DNA of 5,683 nucleotides from positions 1-5,683 of the forward strand of contig JAEZIF010000034.1 in NCBI GenBank assembly GCA_023416135.1, written 5' to 3'. Positions 1-5,683 of the stretch are shown here, in pieces (position 1 is the stretch's first letter; the number at the start of each line of letters is the position of its first letter). The notes beneath the pieces are model-generated. The model saw nothing but the letters and a program-made list of their open reading frames with translations. It did not search any database and was not told the origin of the DNA. Both the position numbers and the translations under genes were made by a program. The DNA comes from Pseudomonadota bacterium. Its GTDB lineage: Bacteria > Pseudomonadota > Alphaproteobacteria > Reyranellales > Reyranellaceae.

Positions 1-299
1 TTGATCTTCCACGCCTTAGGATCGCGCGTCGCTTCCGGCACCTGGCCGTTGTTGCGCACGAAGAGCTTGTCGGTCGGCGTGACGTCGTCGTCCATCAGCG
101 CCGCCTGCGTCTCGGCGACGAGCGGCCGGTCGCCCAGGACCGCGAGCTTCGCCTTGCCTTCCATCTCGAGGAGCTTGGGGGCCTTGGCGGCCGGCGCTGC
201 AGCTGGCGCGTTCTGAGCCACCGCCTCGCTCAGCGGCGGTAGAGTTGCCCCAATCGTCGCCATCCCGACCCCCTTCAGAACATAACGTCGCGATGCCAT
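1..299 (-). CDS. Sulfite oxidase/dehydrogenase family molybdoenzyme, Tat-exported, N-terminal part only
   Basis: The first 99 residues of a protein that runs out of the window. It opens with MASRRYVLKGVG, a good match to the twin-arginine (S/T)RRxFLK motif (Arg4-Arg5). A short hydrophobic stretch follows, then a plausible signal peptidase site after AVA (residue 28), so export of a folded cofactor-bearing enzyme to the periplasm is inferred. Residues 54-64 (VLGDRPLVAET), 70-76 (DDDVTPT) and 80-85 (FVRNNG) match the N-terminal part of bacterial sulfite oxidases/dehydrogenases. Arg82 aligns with human sulfite oxidase Arg160 in the FFVRNH motif. The cysteine that ligates molybdenum should lie about 47 residues further on, outside the window. 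Known family members oxidise sulfite to sulfate and pass electrons to cytochrome c. The ATG at 299 is preceded by GGGGA seven bases upstream and by an in-frame TAA, which fixes the start. It follows potI by 52 bases on the same strand. The family call is fairly secure; the substrate is not proven, and other molybdopterin oxidoreductases share this fold. Confidence 0.78.
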   Translation of the reverse strand, partial: MASRRYVLKGVGMATIGATLPPLSEAVAQNAPAAAPAAKAPKLLEMEGKAKLAVLGDRPLVAETQAALMDDDVTPTDKLFVRNNGQVPEATRDPKAWKI

Positions 300-351
300 C
301 TCGGTTTCCCCAACGACAGAGAGTTATTCTGTTCTTGGGGGCGAGCTTAGC

Positions 352-1146
352 TCAAGCTTTCCGCCGCGTCAGCAATCCGGAAAAAAACAACGCACAGGCT
401 GCGACGATCACGATGATGGTGGCGAGCGCGTTGATCTGCGGATCGACGCCCAGCCGCACGCTGGAATAGACGCGCATCGGCAGCGTCTCCGACTGAGCGC
501 CGGCGACGAACTGCGTCAGGATCAGATCGTCGAGCGAGAGTGTGAAGGCGAGCAGCCAGCCCGAGCCGACCGCGGGCGCGATCAGCGGCAGGGTGACGGT
601 ACGGAAGGTGACCCACGGCGTCGCGCCGAGATCCATCGCCGCCTCCTCGAGCGAGCGATCGAAGTCGGCGAGGCGGGCCTGCACGACGACCGCGACGAAG
701 GCGATGGAGAACGTGATGTGGGCGATGGCGATGGTTAGGAAGCCGCGGCCGGGCCAGCCGACGAGCAAGTCGGAGCCGACGAACAGCAGCAGCATGGAGA
801 TGCCCATCACCACCTCGGGCATGACCATGGGCGCGATCACCAGGCTGCCGAACAGGGTGCGGCCGAAGAAGCGCGGCACGCGGGCAAGGGCATAGCCCGC
901 CGCGAGGCCGATGACGGCCGCGACCGTGGCGCTCACCAGTGCGATGCGCAGCGACAGCCAGGCGGCGCCGAGCATCGCCTCGTTGGCGAACAGGGCGCTC
1001 CACCACTTGGTGGAGAATCCCGCCCACACCGTGACCAGTCGCGATTCGTTGAACGAATAGAGGATGACCAGCGCGATCGGCAGGTAGAGGAAGGCGTAGC
1101 CGAAGGCCAGCACCGTGAAGGCGAAGCGGGCGCGGCCGACCATCAC
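352..1146 (-). CDS. potI: Polyamine ABC transporter permease PotI
   Basis: Inner-membrane permease of 263-264 residues, normal length for PotI. It has a hydrophobic N-terminal helix at about residues 8-30, then helices near 63-90, 98-123, 134-157, 192-210 and 238-258, giving the six-helix pattern of binding-protein-dependent permeases. The EAA coupling motif, which docks the ATPase, is at 167-190: EEAAMDLGATPWVTF followed by the TLPLIAP end. SLDDLI (204-209) and the conserved TLPMRVYSSV (221-230) are typical of PotI/PotC. With PotH it would form the transmembrane channel for polyamine uptake. The start is GTG at 1146 or ATG at 1143, read as GTGATG. The potH stop TGA lies inside that hexamer, so the genes overlap by one or four bases and translation is probably coupled. 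A GGAG lies five bases before the GTG and eight before the ATG, so both starts are possible. It is the last pot gene. No convincing terminator follows: the only hairpin (344-358) has a five-base stem and no U-run. Confidence 0.93.
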   Translation of the reverse strand: MMVGRARFAFTVLAFGYAFLYLPIALVILYSFNESRLVTVWAGFSTKWWSALFANEAMLGAAWLSLRIALVSATVAAVIGLAAGYALARVPRFFGRTLFGSLVIAPMVMPEVVMGISMLLLFVGSDLLVGWPGRGFLTIAIAHITFSIAFVAVVVQARLADFDRSLEEAAMDLGATPWVTFRTVTLPLIAPAVGSGWLLAFTLSLDDLILTQFVAGAQSETLPMRVYSSVRLGVDPQINALATIIVIVAACALFFSGLLTRRKA

Positions 1147-1979
1147 CGCCGCTCCAGGTTACGGCCCTGCTGGCGCTGGAAGAGGGCGATCGGTCCCACC
1201 AGCAACACCAGGAGACAGATCGCCACCGCCGACGCGAGCGGCCAGTCGGCGTTGAGAAAGAACTCGTCCCACAGAACCTTGCCGATCATCAAGGTGCCGG
1301 TGCCGCCTAAAAGGTCGGGGATGACGAACTCGCCGACGGCGGGGATGAAGACGAGCAGGCAGCCGGCGAGAATGCCGGGCAGGGACTGCGGCAGGGTGAC
1401 GGTGAAGAAGGCGACGAGGGGGCTGGCGCCGAGGTCGGCTGCGGCTTCGAGGAGGCTGGTGTCGAGCTTCTCCAGCGCGGCGTAGAGCGGCAGCACCATG
1501 AAGGGCAGGTAGCCGTAGACGATGCCGAGATGGACGGCCCATTCGGTGCCCAGGATCGTGCCGGGGGCGTCGACCAGGCCGGTGGCGCGCAGGAACTGGT
1601 TGAGAATGCCGTTGCTGGCGAGCAGGCCCATCCAGGCATAGACGCGGATCAGGAACGACGTCCAGAACGGCAGGATGACGGCCATCAGCAGCAGCGGCCG
1701 CAGGCCCGGGCGGGCACGGGCGATGGCGTAGGCCATGGGATAGCCGAGCAGCAGGCAGAGCACCGTCGAGGTTGCGGCGATGCGCAGCGAGCCGAGCCAG
1801 GCCGCGAGGTAGAGTTCGTCGGTGAAGAGCAGGGTGAAGTTCTTGAGCGACACGCCGAGATCGACCGGCGGCACGGCGTCGGGATTGTTGACGCCGAAGG
1901 CGATCGCCAGCACCAGCGCGAACGGCAGCAGGAAGAAGGTGGCGAGCCAGACGTAGGGCAGAGCGATGACGAGGCGCAT
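1143..1979 (-). CDS. potH: Polyamine ABC transporter permease PotH
   Basis: Inner-membrane permease of 278 residues, the first of the two channel subunits. Hydrophobic segments lie at about residues 5-29, 62-88, 95-119, 147-169, 203-220 and 245-266. The EAA motif is at 178-201 (EAAADLGASPLVAFF, then TLPQSLPG). FWTSFLIRVYAWMGLL (105-120) and FIPAVGEFVIPDLLGG (211-226) are hallmarks of the PotB/PotH family. The latter segment is followed by the expected MIGKVLWDEFF. Its place after the ATPase gene and before potI matches E. coli potFGHI. The ATG at 1979 is the only sensible start: upstream in frame there is no start codon before a TGA. No good Shine-Dalgarno sequence is visible. The upstream bases read GAGCGCCTAGCC, with only a GAG nine bases away, and that GAG is the end of the palindromic repeat that separates this gene from potG. 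Translation initiation here may therefore be weaker than in the other pot genes. Confidence 0.93.
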   Translation of the reverse strand: MRLVIALPYVWLATFFLLPFALVLAIAFGVNNPDAVPPVDLGVSLKNFTLLFTDELYLAAWLGSLRIAATSTVLCLLLGYPMAYAIARARPGLRPLLLMAVILPFWTSFLIRVYAWMGLLASNGILNQFLRATGLVDAPGTILGTEWAVHLGIVYGYLPFMVLPLYAALEKLDTSLLEAAADLGASPLVAFFTVTLPQSLPGILAGCLLVFIPAVGEFVIPDLLGGTGTLMIGKVLWDEFFLNADWPLASAVAICLLVLLVGPIALFQRQQGRNLERR

Positions 1980-1988
1980 GGCTAGGCG

Positions 1989-2061
1989 CTCATTGGACCG
2001 CGGGCCTTCAGGCCCGCATCATGAATCCTCGAGCGGACCTGGAGGTCCGCGGTCCAATGAG
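1989..2061. repeat. Paired inverted palindromic repeat (REP/BIME-like) between potG and potH
   Basis: Two inverted copies of a 29-base unit occupy 1989-2017 and 2033-2061, separated by a 15-base spacer. The outer 15 bases of each copy (CTCATTGGACCGCGG) are identical in inverted orientation. Each copy also contains its own hairpin: GCGGGCC/GGCCCGC with a TTCA loop (2000-2017), and GCGGACC/GGTCCGC with a TGGA loop (2033-2050). The two units differ at three positions. Two of those form a compensated stem pair, G-C in one copy and A-T in the other, and the third is in the loop. With the outer 11 bases paired (1989-1999 with 2051-2061), the element folds as a three-way junction with no unpaired base between the outer stem and either hairpin. 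It begins three bases after the potG stop and ends nine bases before potH. There is no U-run, so a transcription terminator is unlikely. Dispersed REP/BIME elements have this architecture; membership of a genomic family is inferred. Confidence 0.85.
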
Positions 2062-2064
2062 AGC

Positions 2065-3066
<1,002 letters not shown>

Positions 3067-3067
3067 T

Positions 3068-4150
3068 TCATCGACCTGTCTTCACCGTGGTCCACAGCCG
3101 CGTGCGCTCGCGCGTCTGCTCGGCGTTGCCGGCGGTGATGGTGTAGAACCTGGCGCGCACGTCGGCCGGTGGATAGATCAGCGGATTGTCCGAGATCTCC
3201 TTGGGCAGCAGCGCCGTCGCAGCCACGTTGGCATTGGCGTAGCCCGTGAGCTCGCTCGAGGCCGCCGCGACCTTGGGCTCGAGCATGAAATCGAGGAAGC
3301 GCAGCGCATTGTCGGCATTGGGCGCGTCCTTGGGGATCGCGGCGACGTCGATCCAGAGCAGCGAGCCCTCGCGCGGGATGGCGTAGGCGATGGTCTGCCT
3401 GTCCTTGGCCTTGGCGCCGCGATCGCGTGCCTGGAAGATGTCGCCCGAGTAGCCAAGCGCGAGGCAGATGTCGCCGCCGGCCAGCGCGTTGATGTACTCC
3501 GAGGAATGGAACTTGCGGATGTAGGGCCGCACCGCCTTCACCACGTCGGCCGCCTTGGCGAGGTCCTCGGGCTTCTTGGAATCGGGATCGAGGCCCAGGT
3601 ACTTCAGCGCCGCCGGGAATACGTCGGTGGCGCTGTCCAGGATCATGACGCCACAGTCGGCGAACTTCGACACGATCGCGGGATCGAAGATCATCTTCAG
3701 CGAATCGACCGGCGCGTCGGCCATGCGCTTCTTGATGGCGTCGACGTTGTAGCCGATGCCCGTGGTGCCCCACATCCAGGGAATCGAATGGGCGTTGCCC
3801 GCATCGTACTTGGCGAGTGCGCCCATGATCTCGGGATCGAGATTCTTCAGGTTTTTCAGCTTGGCCTTGTCGAGCGGCTTGTAGAGGCCGGCGGCGAGCT
3901 GGCGCACGAAGAACGGCGAGGCGGTCGGCACCACGACGTCGTAGCCCGAGCGGCCGGCGCGCAATTTGGCTTCGAGGATCTCGTTGGAATCGTAGGTCGT
4001 GTAGTTGACCTTTATGCCGGTGTCCTGCTCGAACTTCTTGAGCTGGTCCTCGGCGATATAGTCAGACCAGTTGTAGACATTGAGCTGGCCCTGGCCGAAG
4101 GCGGGGCTGACCACAAAGGCAAGCAGCGAGGCAAGAAGGGGCAGACGCAT
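3068..4150 (-). CDS. potF: Periplasmic polyamine-binding protein, PotF family
   Basis: Secreted solute-binding protein, 360 residues against 370 in E. coli PotF. The signal peptide is MRLPLLASLLAFVVSPAFG with likely cleavage after Gly19. The mature protein begins with LNVYNWSDYIAEDQL and stays collinear with PotF throughout, including MWGTTGIGYNVD (126-137), FHSSEYINALAGGDIC (214-229) and the C-terminal YPPADVRARFYT. Alignment by eye with E. coli PotF (pocket numbering from memory) gives Trp28, Ser29, Asp30, Thr76, Asp176, Tyr234, Asp237, Trp266 and Asp268. All the acidic contacts for amino groups are kept, with Glu185 becoming Asp. The aromatic residues change: Trp244 becomes Tyr and Phe276 becomes Trp. 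Trp at the last position is typical of spermidine-binding SpuE/PotD, so the ligand may be spermidine rather than putrescine. It is the first gene of the operon. Its ATG at 4150 has GGAG spaced six bases upstream. The family is secure; ligand choice is inference. Confidence 0.94.
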   Translation of the reverse strand: MRLPLLASLLAFVVSPAFGQGQLNVYNWSDYIAEDQLKKFEQDTGIKVNYTTYDSNEILEAKLRAGRSGYDVVVPTASPFFVRQLAAGLYKPLDKAKLKNLKNLDPEIMGALAKYDAGNAHSIPWMWGTTGIGYNVDAIKKRMADAPVDSLKMIFDPAIVSKFADCGVMILDSATDVFPAALKYLGLDPDSKKPEDLAKAADVVKAVRPYIRKFHSSEYINALAGGDICLALGYSGDIFQARDRGAKAKDRQTIAYAIPREGSLLWIDVAAIPKDAPNADNALRFLDFMLEPKVAAASSELTGYANANVAATALLPKEISDNPLIYPPADVRARFYTITAGNAEQTRERTRLWTTVKTGR

Positions 4151-4173
4151 GAAATTCTCCGGAACGACGCGGC

Positions 4174-4202
4174 ATCATTCCGGCGGGCCCTGTGAAAGGC
4201 AA
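4174..4202 (-). promoter_or_regulatory. Candidate sigma-70-type promoter of the pot operon
   Basis: Reading the minus strand, TTGCCT (4202-4197) and AATGAT (4179-4174) each match four of six consensus bases of the -35 and -10 hexamers and are separated by exactly 17 bases. Transcription would begin near 4167. That leaves a leader of about 17 bases carrying the GGAG ribosome site (4160-4157) before the potF ATG at 4150. The -35 hexamer abuts a palindrome at 4203-4226. In GC-rich DNA such partial matches occur by chance, so this is only a candidate, but no better pair was found between potF and the hairpins. Confidence 0.35.
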
Positions 4203-4226
4203 GCGGCCGTCCCGTCGAACGGCCGC
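4203..4226. repeat. Palindrome next to the pot promoter, related to the following hairpin
   Basis: A perfect eight-base stem, GCGGCCGT (4203-4210) and ACGGCCGC (4219-4226), closes an eight-base loop. Bases 4210-4222 are the exact reverse complement of 4253-4265 inside the next hairpin, a 13-base match, so the two elements are probably related copies in opposite orientation. It directly borders the candidate -35 box of the pot promoter and could influence it, either as an operator or by structure. No U-run follows on either strand. Confidence 0.6.
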
Positions 4227-4248
4227 GCCCTTTCGTCCTGCTGGAGCG

Positions 4249-4294
4249 TTTTCCGTTCGACGGGAACCGCTCGCGGTTCCCGTCGAATGGAAAA
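4249..4294. repeat. Long hairpin repeat, 21-base-pair stem
   Basis: Arms 4249-4269 and 4274-4294 pair over 21 positions with a single G-T wobble (4255 with 4288) around the four-base loop CTCG. The left arm starts TTTTCCGTTCGACGGG. The paired A-run and T-run at the base resemble a bidirectional terminator in form, but the stem is far longer than usual for one and no gene on either strand ends close by. It looks instead like a dispersed palindromic element; I recall similar sequences as frequent intergenic repeats in Hyphomicrobiales, without being able to check here. Confidence 0.8.
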
Positions 4295-4329
4295 GCGCGC
4301 TGTGGCGCTGCTGATTACACGGGCACATT

Positions 4330-4355
4330 CCGTTCGGCTGATTCCAGCCGAACGG
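4330..4355. repeat. Hairpin repeat with 11-base-pair perfect stem
   Basis: CCGTTCGGCTG (4330-4340) pairs perfectly with CAGCCGAACGG (4345-4355) around the loop ATTC. With the preceding bases it shares the core TTCCGTTCG with the long hairpin 80 bases to the left, and CCGTTCG in inverted form with the palindrome at 4203-4226. The three elements therefore form a cluster of related palindromes between the pot operon and the kinase remnant. The spacer between the second and third hairpins (4295-4329) shows no coding signal. The roughly 100 bases to the right of this hairpin have an ambiguous coding signal and may already be part of the kinase remnant. Confidence 0.75.
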
Positions 4356-4454
4356 GGCTGCGGGCGATGCAGGTTGCGCGTGAGCCACATCGCCAGCGAC
4401 GACACGGCGAACAGCACCACGGAGTCCGCGAGCAGGGCCACGTCCTCGAGCCGG

Positions 4455-4943
4455 AGCGTCGCCAGGACCCTGACACCGGTGGTCGCCAACGTGCGCGAGA
4501 TGACGCTGTCCGCCATCCGCCTCGTCGACTCACGGGACCGTGTTCGCGGCGACCGCCGATGTCGATCTCAGGCCAAGCTTGATCGGCCAGCAGGAGGTGG
4601 CGCAGGCGCCGTCGCGGTGCTACGCGAATGCCCGCCGATCAGCCGCGCCGCGACGCTGCGCGTGTTCGTCACGGTGCCGGTGGCGGCGGATGGCCATGTC
4701 CTGGGGGCAGTGCTCGGCAAGGCGCAGAAGGTGTCGGTCGAGGGCGCGACGCCGCTCGCCGCCGCGATCGACCGCGAATCGTACCGACGCCGAGGGCCCA
4801 CCCCAGACGGCGTGGTGGTCGAGGTCGCGGACGATGGGCGCGGCATCTCACCGGGCAACAGCGAGCGTGTGTTCGATCGCTTCTTCACGACGGCACGCGA
4901 GACAGGCGGTACCGGCCTCGGCCTCTCGATCGCGCGGCAGGTT
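4455..4943 (+). pseudogene. Decayed sensor histidine kinase remnant
   Basis: Recognisable pieces of a two-component sensor kinase appear in order but cannot form a working protein. Frame 3 reads MTLSAIRLVDS (to 4532). The sense then continues in frame 1 as GTVFAATADVDL and LIGQQEVAQA (4534-4605), and returns to frame 3 as LRVFVTVPVAADGHVLGAVL (about 4659-4718). These resemble an extracytoplasmic sensor domain. The reading then passes without a break into VSVEGATPLAAAID (about 4731-4772), which is the start of an ATPase domain. A degraded N-box follows, then G1 DDGRG (4830-4844), F-box RVFDRFFTT and G2 GGTGLGLSIAR (4905-4937). The second transmembrane helix, HAMP domain and the His-bearing dimerisation helix are missing, and the C-terminus stops at the livF terminus. 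At least two frame changes plus internal and terminal deletions indicate a pseudogene. The left limit is uncertain and may reach the repeats near 4360. No start codon or ribosome site can be assigned. Confidence 0.72.
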
Positions 4944-4952
4944 GAGGGCCGC

Positions 4953-5654
4953 TTAGACCCCGAGATAGCGGTGCTGCAATTCGCTGTCGCGAGCCAGGGC
5001 ATCGGAGCTGCCGGTCCAGACGACGCGGCCTTTTTCCACGATGTGATGGCGGTCGGCGAGCTTGATCAAGGCGCCGACGTTCTTGTCGATCACCAGGATG
5101 GCCTGGCCTTCGCGCTTCAGCCGCGCGAGGCAGGTCCAGATCTCCTGGCGCAGCAGCGGCGAGAGGCCCTCGGTCGCCTCGTCGAGGATCAGGAGCCTGG
5201 GGTTGGTCATCAACGCCCGGCCGATTGCCAGCATCTGCTGCTCACCGCCGGACAGCTGATTGCCCATGTTGCGCTGACGCTCGGCGAGCCGCGGCAGGAA
5301 GTCGAAGGTGCGGGCGAGCGTCCAGGGCTCTGCGGCGCCCAGCCGGTTGGCCGCCGCCGCGACGAGGTTCTCGCGCACCGAGAGGTTGGGGAAGATCTGC
5401 CGACCCTCGGGCACCAGGCCCAGGCCCAGCCGGGCGATGCGGAAGGAGGGGAGGCGCTCGACGCGCTGGCCTAGAAACTCGATCGTGCCGTGCCGGGCGG
5501 GCAGCAGGCCCATGATGGTGTTCACCGTCGTGGTCTTGCCCATGCCGTTGCGGCCCATCAGGGTCACGACCTCGCCGGCATCGATGCCGAGATCCATGCC
5601 GAACAGCGCCTGGCTGGCGCCGTAGAAGGCCTCCAGTTCCCGGACGCGTAGCAT
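4953..5654 (-). CDS. livF: Branched-chain amino acid/amide ABC transporter ATP-binding protein LivF
   Basis: Cytoplasmic ABC ATPase of 233 residues, full length for LivF, which with LivG powers uptake through LivH/LivM. Motifs in order: Walker A GRNGMGKT (34-41), VPEGRQIFPNLSVRENL (81-97) characteristic of the family, signature LSGGE (134-138), Walker B LLILDE (154-159) followed by ATEGLSPL, and VIDKN (188-192). Many LivF proteins have DEPSEGLAP and VEQN at the last two sites. DEATEGL with VIDKN is a variant that I associate with alphaproteobacterial amide/urea-type clusters, so the substrate may not be leucine. The protein ends QHRYLGV, the usual family ending. The ATG at 5654 overlaps the livG stop in TGATG and has GAGGGGG seven bases upstream. 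Downstream, the TAA meets the kinase remnant on the opposite strand; no terminator hairpin is apparent there. The ATPase family is secure, the transported solute unknown. Confidence 0.92.
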   Translation of the reverse strand: MLRVRELEAFYGASQALFGMDLGIDAGEVVTLMGRNGMGKTTTVNTIMGLLPARHGTIEFLGQRVERLPSFRIARLGLGLVPEGRQIFPNLSVRENLVAAAANRLGAAEPWTLARTFDFLPRLAERQRNMGNQLSGGEQQMLAIGRALMTNPRLLILDEATEGLSPLLRQEIWTCLARLKREGQAILVIDKNVGALIKLADRHHIVEKGRVVWTGSSDALARDSELQHRYLGV

Positions 5655-5683
5655 CAGGCGTCCCCCTCGCCGAGATAGGCCTG
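5654..5683 (-). CDS. livG: C-terminal end of LivG-type ABC ATPase
   Basis: The last nine codons before the window edge read QAYLGEGDA and end in TGA (5656-5654). AYLGE is the common C-terminal ending of LivG, and the gene overlaps the livF start by one base, the usual livG-livF arrangement. The identification rests on this short tail and on position. Confidence 0.7.
   Translation of the reverse strand, partial: QAYLGEGDA

Noticed and set aside
300..351. Possible promoter for the sulfite oxidase-type gene (TTGAGC and an AT-rich AGAATA)
   Set aside because: Spacing is 18-20 bases depending on the -10 chosen and the hexamer matches are poor.
343..359. Possible terminator hairpin at the end of potI
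   Set aside because: The stem is only five base pairs with one possible wobble extension, overlaps the potI stop and has no U-run.
4367..4516. Minus-strand open frame starting at 4516 with a hydrophobic stretch (VALLADSVVLFAVSSLAMWL) that looks like a small membrane protein
   Set aside because: Its third codon positions coincide with those of the plus-strand kinase frame, so the G/C preference fits either. Ser/Ala/Thr-rich plus-strand codons give hydrophobic antisense readings. The frame runs on through the hairpin repeats, and only a poorly spaced AGG precedes the ATG.
4080..5474. Long plus-strand open frame of 464 codons
   Set aside because: It joins antisense potF, the repeats, the kinase remnant and antisense livF. 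Only the middle part has homology, and this needs frame changes. High GC content makes such long chance frames common.

Overview
The window is GC-rich, with coding frames that strongly favour G or C at the third codon position. It looks like the chromosome of an alphaproteobacterium. The reasons are the LivF subtype (DEATEGLSP and VIDKN motifs), a Tat-exported sulfite-oxidase-type protein, and palindromic repeats of a kind I associate with Hyphomicrobiales and Rhodospirillales. The genus cannot be fixed from the sequence alone.

All intact genes lie on the minus strand, so the biological order runs from high to low coordinates. At the right edge are the last nine codons of livG (5654-5683). 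A complete livF (4953-5654) follows, overlapping livG by one base. These are the two ATPases of a branched-chain amino acid or amide ABC importer whose other parts lie outside the window. Directly beyond the livF stop, on the plus strand, is the decayed remnant of a sensor histidine kinase (about 4455-4943). It keeps part of the sensor region and the G1, F and G2 boxes of the ATPase domain. The phospho-accepting region is deleted and at least two frame changes are present.

Next comes a non-coding block (4151-4360) holding three hairpins that share a CCGTTCG core, and a candidate promoter. From there a compact polyamine ABC importer operon runs leftward in the E. coli potFGHI order: binding protein (4150-3068), ATPase (3066-2065), permease PotH (1979-1143) and permease PotI (1146-352). 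potF/potG are separated by one base and potH/potI overlap. The exception is the 85-base potG-potH gap, which is almost filled by two inverted copies of a 29-base palindromic unit. These can fold into a three-way junction, and the two copies differ by a compensated base pair. This resembles a REP/BIME element inserted in the operon, comparable in position to the E. coli malE-malF REP.

PotF would bind a polyamine in the periplasm, PotH and PotI would form the membrane channel, and PotG would power uptake. The binding pocket keeps the PotF-type Ser-Asp pair but has Trp at the position where putrescine-selective proteins have Phe, which suggests spermidine may be bound. After potI and a 52-base gap, the same strand carries the first 99 codons of a Tat-exported sulfite oxidase family molybdoenzyme (1-299), cut by the window edge.

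I do not see an undescribed multigene system here. The most unusual material is the palindromic repeats, the kinase relic and the hybrid PotF pocket.
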